This document shows positions 6,620-16,762 of a DNA stretch of 16,762 nucleotides, one piece after another (the stretch's first letter is position 1; every line of letters starts with the position of its first letter). This DNA comes from Hyphochytrium catenoides. Taxonomy: Eukaryota > Sar > Hyphochytriomycetes > Hyphochytriales > Hyphochytriaceae. The stretch is taken from positions 1 to 16,762 of the forward strand of contig FLMG01000433.1 in assembly GCA_900088475.1 (NCBI GenBank), read 5' to 3'. The translations under genes were made by a program, and so were the position numbers. The notes under the pieces are model-generated. The model saw only the letters and a list, made by a program, of their open reading frames with translations. It was not told the origin of the DNA and made no database searches.

Positions 6620-8971
6620 TTATGCGTTGTCGCCGCCCCAGTAGGTGTTCTTCAACTTAATCTTCTTCATCTCCCGCATATCCAGTTCAGCAGCCGCGCC
6701 TTCCGCACCCTCAGTGGCTGGTTGAGCATCATATGAGGACAAGCCAACTCTCGTCAGCAAGAGAAGAGGTAATCTGACGGATAATGCAATCGCACGACTG
6801 ATGATGACGAGGTCAAAGCCTTACCCGTACGCCGAATCTCGGCGGCTATTGCGGCAGCGATGTTCCCCTTCTCCCGTGAGGCTTGTATTCCGAGCTCCCC
6901 CTCTTGCACTTCAGTCCGAAAGACCATAAAGAAAGGCTCCGCCGAGAGCAGAACGAATAAATTTCCTTCACAGTCAAATTGGACGCCGCCAATAGTAGCA
7001 GGGCACTCCACGTCAGAGGACAGCGGCGAGAGTGAGGATCCATCGGCGGCCAGCTGATAGAAGAAGAGTTGCTTCTTCCTGAGGTTCAAGAGAGAGAGAG
7101 ACGGAAGTTAACGCCAAGCGCGAGAAGGTTGAGAGAAGGTTGAGAGGAGCTCGAAAAGGAAAGAGTTAAAAGATATTAGCATAGGCTGCGGAAGACAGCC
7201 TCCAAAGCGCTTTTACGTACGCGTAAGTCCCAACGGCGAGGAGTCTGGAGTTGGGGCAGAAAGCCATGCACGACGGAATAGTCTTCGATCTGTCTTCCCA
7301 CCAATTTGACCACTTCTCCTCCTCTTCCCTCTTCCGCTTAGACTCATCCACAGCCTGAGGTTGCAACAGAAGTGAGAGGATGAGCGTGAGGGCATCATGA
7401 GGCGCGGGCAGTTGAGAAGACCATCGGGCAGAGTGCCGCGGGGATTGCAGTGTGACTTGGCGAGGCAGAGACAACTAAGAAATGGAGACTGTAGAGAGGA
7501 AATTAAGGGATACATAGAGAGAGATATGAGAAGGGTGGCCGTTCTTGGACGTAACCTCTTGTGGGAGCTCTTCCTTGTGTAGCTCCTTCCCTGCTTTGAA
7601 GTCCCAAAGGCGGATGGTCGTGTCGCCTGAGGCAGTGAGCAGCACAGACGGGTGCGCTGGGGGCAATATCATGGAAGAGATGAACCTTCGAGCGGTTAAG
7701 GAGAGACAGATAAACATTTTTATCGACCGACAGAGCCAGCCTTGAAGGAGCAGAGAGCTAGTGGGACGAAGGTGTGAAGGAGACAGAGATAGAATCAAGG
7801 GCGCCAAGACACGCCAGAGACAATAATGGGAAGTACGAGGTGGGAAGGGACAGCCACGCAAAGCACTGCAGCTAAGCAGGTAAACGGAACAGGAAGTAGA
7901 GGGAGATAGCTAGCGAATAGGTAGGAAGCGTAGCTGGTGCTAAGGATACTGCTTATGTCCAAGGCAGAAAGAATGAATGTTGCTAGTGCGCGGGAAGTGT
8001 GAAACGCGCACTTTCTCGTCCCTGTCCGCCGACAGCAGCAGCGTCTCTCCCTCCGCCATAGCCTGGACCACCGACCACCGGATATATCGTCAGCCGGTCA
8101 GCCACCCGCCTTTCTCATCATCTATTCGTCAGCACTCACCAGGGCGGTGATGATCGATGCAGTGTGGCCTAAGATTAGCTTGCTCCTGCCCTCTTCAGGA
8201 CCCACAGAATATGCACGGACGTCACCCTGGCGCGCGAGACAAAGGGGACAAAAAGAGTGGGAGAGACTTCCGGTCAGCAGCAGATCTCCTACTATCCTGG
8301 CCTTGCCCTTTGACCTCTTTCTCTCCTTCCCTCTCCTCGTACCGTCTTGTCCCCAACCAGTAGCACCTCCTCGCTAGCTCCTTGCGGGCTGGAGATGGAT
8401 GTGAAGGTGCAGGCAGAGGGCTTCTTGCTCGTTTGTCTAGAAGTAAAGTGAACCGTGAGGAGGAGGCCGTAGCAAGTGGGAAAGGGAGAGATACAATGAA
8501 AGTGAGAGAGAGCGGCGCAGAGAGAGAGAGGAGATGAGAGGAAGAAGAGAGAGAGGAGTCACACGAGGACTAGGAAGAGCGGCACAAAGAACCTGCTGAA
8601 CAGCAGCCTTCCCTCCGCGTCCCAGATCTTTGCGCATTTATCGTCGGCACAGCTGGCGAGGCTCCTGGATCGGGCACTGAAGGCGACGCATCGCACGGTC
8701 CCGCTATGTACCCGCGACTCGTCCCGCTCTGCCTTCACTTTGCCGGTCCTAGGGAGGAGGAGGAGGGGGAGTCAGTGCTGCGGGAAGAGCGAGAGATACA
8801 GCAAGAACAGGAACTGAGCAACACCTCCAGCAGGAGCTTCGGTAGGAAGAGATAGAGCGAGGAGAGGCACTCGGGATGGAGCGACTCTGACCTGAGGTTT
8901 GCGAGGATGACATGCGGCCCTGTCGCCACCGCGAGCAGTTCGCTGTCGGCTGAGATGGCGATGAGCGTCAT
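6620..8971 (-). CDS. WDR4: WDR4/Trm82: WD40 subunit of tRNA (guanine-N7) methyltransferase
   Basis: Nine exons join without a phase break into 375 residues: 8971-8892, 8748-8593, 8388-8343, 8226-8140, 8062-7950, 7685-7556, 7354-7221, 7078-6825 and 6747-6620. The start is the ATG at 8971. WD repeats are recognisable in order: SADDKCAKIWD-like text early (ADDKCAKIWDAEGRLLF), LLVGDKTGDVRAYSV, then SADRDEKVRVSHFPR followed by HSFCLGHKQF, then TASGDTTIRLWDFKAGKEL. SADRDEK...RVS followed by SFCLGH is characteristic of WDR4/Trm82. This protein holds METTL1/Trm8, which forms m7G46 in tRNA, in its active shape; it has no catalytic site of its own. The length is close to the human protein (just over 400 residues). 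The C-terminus is lysine-rich (MREMKKIKLKNTYWGG). The least certain splice is the last acceptor at 6748-6749. Confidence 0.88.
8455..8575. repeat. Purine-rich low-complexity tract in a WDR4 intron
   Basis: GA-rich on the plus strand, and so pyrimidine-rich on the sense strand of WDR4. It lies in the 8389-8592 intron and extends the polypyrimidine context of that intron. Confidence 0.75.
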
Positions 8972-9623
8972 GATGGGAGGGGAAGAGGAGACTGAGAGAG
9001 AAAGAGAGAGAGGAAGACAGAAAGAGAGAAGGGGCCCGGTGCAGCGGGGCTCTTGAGCGCCCCTTGACCTCTACAGACTGAGGTGCAGTGTGGTTCTATT
9101 GGAAGAGGAGGCTGACAGAATTGAAGGCTGACAGAGAGGCGGAGGGGAGCTATCCTAGTGGGCGACGGAGAGCGAGGACAGAGAAGGATGAAGCCTCTGA
9201 AAGAGCAGAGACGAAGTAAGGGTGAGGAAGAGAGAGAGAGAGAGGCAGATGGAGAGCGACAGAGAGAGAGAGAGAGAGGGAGAGGGAGAGAGAGAGAGAG
9301 GGAGAGGGAGAGAGAGAGAGGGAGAGAGAGAGAGAGAGAGAGAGACAAACTTTCTGATTCTGATGGCCACTGCCAAGCCCAGATATCTAAAATATACAGC
9401 TCTATATTAACGATAATAGGTCAAAGACACCCACACATTTTAAATAGTAAAAGTTGATCTCCCTCCTCTGCTAACCGACACAGCGCTGCTCCTGGTGCTC
9501 CACCTCCGCCTCCCTCCCTCTCCCTTTTCCCCTCCCTGGCAGCAGCAGGTCTCAAGCTGCGGGCCGCTCTCTGGTCGCTATCTACGCTCTCTTCCTCCGG
9601 CTGACGCCTCGCCCTCAGCCATC
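8972..9623. other. Intergenic region between the cyclase 3' end and WDR4 5' end
   Basis: 652 bp separate the cyclase stop codon from the WDR4 ATG; both genes are on the minus strand. The segment is dominated by GA repeats on the plus strand, so the WDR4 leader or promoter would be pyrimidine-rich. I see no further gene: the Leu/Ser-rich and Arg/Glu-rich frames are repeat translation. Confidence 0.6.
9229..9345. repeat. (GA)n microsatellite
   Basis: About 117 bases of (AG)n with GGAG interruptions on the plus strand, roughly 260 bp upstream of the WDR4 start codon. Confidence 0.95.
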
Positions 9624-12600
9624 TCACTCCTGCTCCCTCATCTCTTCCCCAACACTCAGGCTCGCGCGCCGCAGCAGCTCCTCGCAACCAAGGATCCTTA
9701 ACAGCGGCAGCTCGCCCCCCTCGATCTCTCCCAGGCATCGCATCAGAAGCGCGTCCTCGACAGCGGCAGCGCGATGTAGAAGCTCCCGCCAAAGCGCATC
9801 CAATTGGCGACAATCGGGTTTGAGACTCTTCAACATCTTCAGAGCCCGTGCTTCTGTGAACAAGCAGCGGGGAGATGCTTGGGCCGAGCTTCTTGCGCTT
9901 TCAAGAGCGTCGACCACCTGGCACACGTCTCCCTGGCCACGCCGACACCGCCGCCAGAGCAGTGCAGCCTTAAGGAGCATCCTGCGGCTTCGGTTCACGC
10001 AGAAGTGCGCATCTGAGAGGAAGTCCTCAACTCTTTGAAGAGCGGATGCCTCTCTGCCTCGACGGAGGTCCCAGAAGGCGGGAACCAGCGCTGGGTCCAG
10101 GAGCGAGAGCTCTGTCAATGTCGCGTACGGTGAGCGCTGGAAGGTCTGCGGCTTGAGCGCCGTGAAGTCCAGCTGCTCCCTTGTTCGCTCCAGGTCAGCG
10201 GTGGAATTTGTGAGATAGGTGAGCCAGACCTTGACCGTCCGCGTCACAATCTGCAGGTAGAAGAGAAGGTGAGAGGAGGTGAGTGAGCCAGATGGAGGCA
10301 AATGGAGCTGACTAGTTATTGAAAAGCAAGTCTTGCAAGGCGTTACTATCAATCGGCTTACATTGAGTTCCTTATGCAGCGAGTAGTGCAGGACTTTGCT
10401 CCGGGAAGCGATGAAAGTCCGCAGCTGCTGCTCAAACTCTTCGACCAGCTCCAACGCCTCCTGCGTCCGGTTCACTTCCAAATAAAAATTGCATAGCAGC
10501 AGCACCGCGCGCTCGCAGGTCAGAGGATGGAAAGGTAGGGATCGCAGCAACCGCAGCGCCTCATCAGCTAGTTGGCTAGCCGCCGTCATTCCCCCTTTCC
10601 GACACTGAAGAAGAGCACGGCGAAGGAGTGCAAGTAGTGCAAGGTCCATACCATAAGCGGCGATGAGCTCAGCAGATATCTCGACAGGACTGGCCGCGTA
10701 GAGCGATTGGATGGTCTCACAGCGCGTCTCTGCTGCTTGAAATTCCCCTCGGAGGAGATGCAGAGAGCACAGCTGCTCAAGAGCCTTCACTAATGGAGGT
10801 AGAGAGCCCAATGCCCTTGCCTTCTGATAAAACTCCTCGCAGACTTGACCGGTCTTGAAGTATTGCGCGTCATCCGGGACCAGCCGCGTGATCAGGCAGA
10901 ATGCTAAGTCGAGGGATGGGTGAAAGAAGGAAGAGAACAATAGGTGTTTAGAGCTTAGAGAGAGCTCCCATCGGCAGGCGACGCGAGAGAAGCGACGACA
11001 ATGAAGAAACTAACAGCAGACAGTGGGGATATTGGCATGAAAGGCAAGAGAACAGGAATGGCACTACTAGGTCATCTGAGTCATGAGTTTTCACATCCAC
11101 CGCGAAAGAAGAGACAGAGTCAGCGAGCTACCTACCCATGCCTCCTAGGATGTCGAGCTGCAGGCGAGGTGGCACTGCTACCATAAAGCCAGCTGCTCGT
11201 TGGAAGCAGGCTGCGTACTCTCTAAACTCTCGGCGAAAGAAGTGGACCCTGGAGAGCAGCAGTAACAGAGAGACTTGCGCCTCCGCATCCACTGCACAGA
11301 TCCCCTCTGCATCCTCAACCCCGCACTGTTGTGCGGCAGATAGAAGATTCTTGGATTCCTCTAACATTCCAGCATCCATCAGCGCCCGTCCTCGCTCCAG
11401 CAGCAGGCGGAAGGCTCTGGCCGGGCTGGTGCTTCGGATCCAATGGAACATCAGGCCTCCCTCTAGCCCCACAAGCCCGGCGTCTGAGAGCTCCTGCAAT
11501 GCCTCCGCAATCTTTTGGTGGTAAATTTTTCTCTGAGCGTCCGGGATAACGGAGTAGATAACCTCATGGAAAATTGAATGAGTGAAAGAGTATACTCGGT
11601 CCTCCTCGTGCAGCTTCTTCAGCTCCAACTCAGGGTTCTCCTGCACCATCCCATGGAGCACCGTCATTCCGAGCACGAGATCCAGATCCATCTGTTCCGA
11701 TTCATGCAGGGTCCGGACCAGAGTAGCTGAGAAGTCAAAGCCAATTACACTAGCAGACTTGAGCACAAGCTGCTCCGGCGGTGTTAGAGCGTCAAAGCGC
11801 GTTAGGATCAGGTCCTTCACACCGGTCGGAAGCTCCAGGAAGTCCAGCCGATCGGTCAAGATACACTCTCCTCCCTTCACTAAGAGGTAGCCCTGCTGGA
11901 GCAAGACCTTCAATAGGGTGGTGAGGGCGATTGGATGTCCTTCTGTCCGCTCATGTAGCCAGTCGACCAGTTGCTCTGGTACATGACGGACGTTCATGAT
12001 CTCTAGACACGCTTTCAAGCATGCCGCTCGGTCGAGCTCGCCCAAATGGATCTCATCCGTGTTCCGATGGTGCCCCACAGCCTAGATCAGGCAAGTAGTC
12101 AGGTCTCCAAATAAACAGAGAGCTCGGTAGTAGGATGTCAACGCAAGAGTTTGTCCTATCGACAGCCAAGAACCGCCGCCGATAGAAAGAAACAAGGGCA
12201 AGAGCTGCCAGAGGAGAGTAAAGACAAAGGGACTGATCACCACATTCGTTGGCTCACCTCCACAATATTTAGGCTTTCATTGTTCACCACCGTGTATCGC
12301 GTCGTGAGAAGAACAAGCACTTTCTTAGGAAACTTGTTAAGGATGCGGAGAATGAGCTCCCAAGAGACCTTATCTAGCCAGTGCCCGTCCTCCACCATCA
12401 GAACTAGTGACCGCCTGTTTAGCACGAACTTCTTTAGAAAGCCGGTAACTAATTCGTTGGACATCCATAGCCGCTCTTTGCCTACAGGGTTAAAGGGAAC
12501 GAATGAGGAGACGTCAGCAAGAAGTAAGACGATGACATTCTCATTCGCAGACCAGAGGAAGGAGCTACCGCAGTGGACTGTACATACGTAGCCTTAGTTC

Positions 12601-15600
12601 TGGTTGCTAAGATAAAGACAATATAGGCGCGGCTGACTCAGGGCAGAGGGAATGGTGCAAGCTTGAGGAACAGAGGACGCATAGAATGGTGGCGTCTCAA
12701 AGGGAGAAATAAATCGGGAGAACACTGCTGTTCCCTGACCTTTCAACTGTGCTGTCACTTCTGTCTCCTTACAGCGCACCCATGGAAGAACCAGACTGAT
12801 CAGCGGGCTCAAGGCCGTCAGTTGAGGGCATTCGTGCAGCATGCACCGCAGAGTGCGCTCAGCAAGAGGAAGTGCCGTCTTCAAATCACCGTTTTCTGGG
12901 TAGTCATTCTTCCTAATCTCAGCGCCTCTTTCCTCCTCGTCTTCCAGGCCTAGCAGGATCTTTTTGAGCGAACCCTTCTCATAGCTTCCGCGCTTTTGAC
13001 GGAGGCGAACAATGGCCTGAATGAGCTCCTTGCCTAGAAAGTTGATGTTGGAGCTCTCCTCAGGGGAGGCGTTGACAGTTATAACCTATGGTATCGATCA
13101 CCTTAGATTCCGCACCCTCGCCATGACAGTAGGCACATGAAGGCTAAGCAAGAAAGAGTGGAAAAGAACTAGAAGACACTGAGAGCGCAGCATGAAAGAT
13201 CACTGCTCAAAAGACCGGCCATGACACGACACAATGACGGTATGACGGTCACCACATGAACAGGGATGAAAACAACTAGAAGATGCTCCACCACCTCCGG
13301 CCCTGCGGACTGCAGGTAATTTTCCTTAGCCTTCTGCAGAAGTCGCGACTTTCCAAACCCGGCGTTAGCACAAATCAGCACGCAGCCGCCCCTCTTTCCT
13401 TTCTTGAGCTGTCTGATCCGTTTGTCTATGAGCTCTACCTCCTTGTCGCGCCCTACAAGGAGCTTCAGGGAGGAATGTCGTTCGATTCCTGGCTGGTCAC
13501 TACTTGAAAAGCACGTTAAATGGGAGGGGACAACGTAAGGGAAGGGATAGGCATGACGACGGCAAGGGAGTAGGCACTCTTTATGTAGAATGGAACTCAC
13601 AGCTGAATCAACTGCAGGGGTCAATACATCTATGAGAGGATGACCTTATGATGTGGACAAAAACTTACTCGGAAAGTCTTTGTGGAAAAGGCTTGTATGC
13701 CGAGACAACTCCAGGGTAGCCTTTAGCAGCTATTGGTTCGCTTTTTTCAAAAGTCAATGAAGGATCTTGCTTGCAAACATCATAAGTCTAGGACAGCAGT
13801 GACAGGATTGAGTGGAGAGGTATGATAAACATGGCATTAGTGACTTTGGAAAATCATAGGCAAGGCTGAGAAGAGGAATCACAGATTTTTAGAGAGCGGA
13901 CGTAGGGAGAGCAGTTCCAGGCACAAGACAGAAAATTGGAACACAACGAAGGCCATCCGAGCCCATAGAAAGACGACCCCTCCCACCTGCTGGTCACAGA
14001 GGATACCCTCGTTCGACTCTGACGCCATCAGAGCCGCGCTGAGGTTGACGCTGGGTCCAATGACGCAATATTCGCACCTCTCCACAGAGCCTACTAATCC
14101 GCAGTGCACATCTCCGTACGTGACCCCAATCTTGGACGTCAGGCCCCTTTCCTGTAGCTCTTCTCGAACGTCCAACGCGCAGAGGAGCCCTCGCCGCGCG
14201 TCATCGCGATGCTTCAGGCCCGGCAGCCCAAAAGTTCCGATGAGAACGGTTCCCTTGTCATCCACAATAAATTGTCTGAGCTCACCGCCCGCGCGTCTAA
14301 GTGCTGTGACTACCAGAGAGAGAGTCTTTTGCATGGCAGGCAGAGGCCCAATCTCCTCCTTGAGGATTGATAGAGAAGACTGACTGATGGAGATAAAAAG
14401 AACAGCCACTGGTCGGAGCTCAGAGATCATTTCTCCAATGGGATCACTCAGCGTCTGGACTATAGACCTGCGAGCGCATTCTGGCACGTAACCTGCGCAA
14501 TGCAGCATTACAAACGCCGAGAGAAAACCGTGAGTATCGATACAATGGCAAATGACGGGAGGAGGAGATGATGACAAAGTGCCCAACTCATTATAAAATC
14601 AAAAGGTCGAATTCTCAACCGACTATGGAGGTGAGACAGAAAAAAAGTTAAGACAAACGAACTGTCGAAGCCGCCGAGGAGACTAAGAGAGATATAAGAG
14701 ATTGGCTGGATGAATCCCTCAAAGAAGAAAAGTCCGCCAATAAGGTGGATACGATAGCACTCCTGTCCCACCTCTAAGAATCGGTTCAATGTCTCCGTGA
14801 TAAGTAGGCGTCTCGTTCTCCGTTAGCTGCAGAGAGCTGGACCGCCGCAGTCCGGGAGCAAAAGACAGAATCCTCACGGTTCCGGTGTACAGCTCTTCCC
14901 CCTGGTACATGTCCCTATGTTTGCCCAGCAACTGCCAGGTTTGAGGAGAAAGACAAAGCTGGCGTAACACGGGTCAAATAGTTTGTCAAAGGAACAAAAT
15001 GAAACAGAGTAAGACGCTAAGGAGGCGGCGTATAGAGGTTATAAGTTACAGGCGCGGCGTACTATCAAGGATGAAGGATATCAAGAGGTCAGGCCAACGA
15101 TATAGATAATGGGGAGGTGGCCTCGTGGTCCTACCTGTTGGGAGCCTGCTTCTCTCTCTGCGGCGGTCACCTGGGTTATCGGTTCTCCTTCACTGACAAA
15201 CTCCCAACGCCCTTTGGAACCTACATAGTAGGCAACCATCTCTCCAGAGCCAACCCCGCCATGTATAGTAAGCTCCAGCGGCTCAGAGCTTGAAATGGAA
15301 GGAGACAGGGAGGGAGAAAACCCATCGTCCACCTCGTCCTTGACAAGAAAGGAGCCAAATTTCTCGAACATCTCAACAGCACAGGAGACCGCGACCTCGG
15401 CCGTGTCTCTCTCGTCTCTCATCTCTGTAGCCCTCCACCAGATAAATATTGCGTCACCTATGAGCCCACGAGCGAGGTAGAGATCAGCAAAGCACACAGA
15501 GCGATCAGAAGCAATAGAGAAGACAGATAAGGCCACTGGCAGGGACGGCAGTGGACAACAAGAGCGACTTCATGTCGGAAAGCTATGGACACGATGAATG

Positions 15601-16708
15601 TCATGGGCCAGGGTCTGAGTGGTACAACCATTGGTGCCTAGTTATTGTCGCATACCTGCAAACTTGAGGACATCCCCACCGTGTCGGAAGACCAGTTCCA
15701 GAAGCCTCTCAAGATAAGAGTTGATAAAGAAGTTCAGCTTGTCCGCTGCTTGCTCAGGTCTAAAGCTCTCTCTCAGCCTTTCTCCCAGTATGGTGGAGCC
15801 GCTGATGTCGATGAACAGCATCGTTCCTCTCATCCGCTCCAAGTGAGGCGCAGCACGCCGGCAAAAGAGGGCGGCGCCTGAAGCTGAAGAGGAAGGATCC
15901 ACCGTCGGACTCTGTAGATTGATGTTGTCGCTGATCCGCCGACCAACCACCGGTGGGTCCGGCAGGAGATAGAGGTTGCAGTGGTCCATGACCAGCCTGT
16001 GGGGAGAATGATATGTGAGACTGAGACATACTAGGCCGAGAGGAAGAAGGTAAAGAGCGGAGATAAAGAGAGGAGACGGAGATAAAGAGAGGCAGCCAGA
16101 AGAGAAATGGAGGGCAAGAAGACGAGGGATTGATCGAGGTCACAAGGCGTCGAGAGCAAGAGTCCATAGGGTAAGGAAGAGAGATCCCTAGACACAAGGA
16201 GGAGAGGTCACTTAACACAAGCTTACACGCACTGCTGTTAAAAGAAGAGGGACACATATCCCCAAAAAGAAGAAGCAGCGAGCACTCGATGAACAGAAGA
16301 ACGGCGGGCACGCTGAGTATACCGCTGCTTAGCTCCACCGCCTTACCTAGGGACAAACGGTGCGTAGGCGGTAATGAGCCGCTCTTGAACGTCAGCTCTA
16401 TCCAGCGCCGCATCATAGAGAAGTGAGTCTTCTCCTGCCGGTCTCTCCGAGGAGAGAGGCGAAGGGATCTGCTGGTAGTGGAAGATCTGTCTGAGAGACG
16501 ATGGAGAGTCAATGGAAGAAGGAGACGTGGTTGAGCCATCACTGGCCTCAGAGAGGGATTTTCTCAAGAAAGAAAAGTCTCTCTCCCTGTCTCTTTCCGG
16601 TTCCCCGGCGCGCCAAAGCCGGCTCAGCCTGCGTGTGAGGCCCGTCGTAGTCTCTCTCTCCCTCATGCTGCTTAGCGCTGAGATGGTGAGGAGAGGGGCT
16701 GCTGCCAT
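9624..16708 (-). CDS. ADCY10: Soluble adenylyl cyclase (ADCY10-type), two cyclase domains plus ATPase
   Basis: Twelve exons join in phase to 1576 residues, near the 1610 of human sAC: 16708-16347, 15996-15656, 15457-15135, 14958-14772, 14492-13987, 13787-13669, 13502-13295, 13085-12740, 12481-12258, 12081-11136, 10903-10362 and 10250-9624. An in-frame stop (16712-16714) precedes the ATG. The N-terminus is serine-rich. C1 has MLFIDISGS (D184) and GGDVLKFAGDAIF (K232, D236), so both metal aspartates are kept. C2 has ELRPVAVLFIS, then IGVTYGDVHCGLVG and VIGPSVNLSAALM (N554). Next is a STAND-like ATPase with Walker A ANAGFGKS (658-665; the usual first Gly is Ala) and Walker B LVLMVEDGHWLD (823-834). 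The rest is helical, TPR-like. The family makes cAMP from ATP and is stimulated by bicarbonate and calcium. Several C2 and bicarbonate contacts are substituted here, so activity is uncertain. Confidence 0.9.
16058..16092. repeat. Imperfect direct repeat in the first cyclase intron
   Basis: CGGAGATAAAGAGAGG occurs at 16058-16073 and again at 16077-16092, separated by AGA, within the 15997-16346 intron. Confidence 0.8.
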
Positions 16709-16762
16709 GAGTTAGAAGCAAGGTAGAGCCGACCCTGGAGCTGTGTCAATGTCTCTGCTAGC
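16709..16762. other. Upstream edge of the cyclase gene
   Basis: Fifty-four bases remain beyond the cyclase ATG. A minus-strand in-frame TAA at 16714-16712 fits this being 5' untranslated sequence. Any upstream non-coding exon or promoter lies outside the window. Confidence 0.5.

Noticed and set aside
8968-9457. Leu/Ser-rich and Arg/Glu-rich open frames on both strands
   Set aside because: They are produced by the (GA)n microsatellite and lack any non-repeat coding content.
11138-11890. Plus-strand open frames within the large cyclase exon
   Set aside because: They are antisense shadows of a 946-bp exon whose minus-strand frame continues the sAC protein in phase on both sides.

Overview
This window comes from a eukaryotic nuclear genome. 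It holds four protein genes built from many short exons. I traced 31 exons, separated by GT-AG introns of 66-350 bp whose phases agree. It also holds a small LTR retroelement and several long pyrimidine/purine microsatellites. The compact introns, a complete soluble (class III) adenylyl cyclase and the microsatellites suggest a protist, alga or simple metazoan-like lineage. I cannot name the species.

Layout: bases 107-737 form a TRIM-like (terminal-repeat retrotransposon in miniature) element with two LTRs of 251 and 255 bp around a 125-bp internal region. Each LTR contains a tRNA-like sequence with A box, B box and a TTTT stop. The primer-binding site after the left LTR complements the 3' end of that same tRNA-like sequence plus an added CCA. 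Bases 738-2667 contain no gene I can support; a stretch near 1710-1826 weakly resembles large-subunit rRNA. Bases 2668-4102 (minus) encode a predicted membrane-anchored, TPR-like mitochondrial protein. Bases 4103-5032 are a pyrimidine-rich intergenic region between divergent genes. Bases 5033-6435 (plus) encode a BMT5-like rRNA uridine methyltransferase with a C-terminal C2H2 zinc finger. Bases 6620-8971 (minus) encode a WDR4/Trm82 WD40 protein, the non-catalytic subunit of tRNA m7G46 methyltransferase. Bases 9624-16708 (minus) encode a 1576-residue soluble adenylyl cyclase (ADCY10 type): two cyclase domains, a STAND-like ATPase and a long helical C-terminus.

Two of the four genes act in RNA methylation (rRNA and tRNA). 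They are convergent, 184 bp apart, and each has a long CT tract on its sense strand upstream of the start codon. The cyclase has no evident functional link to its neighbours. Its first catalytic domain keeps the metal-binding aspartates, but several substrate and bicarbonate contacts are substituted.

The most unusual feature is the TRIM-like element that appears to carry the template of its own reverse-transcription primer.
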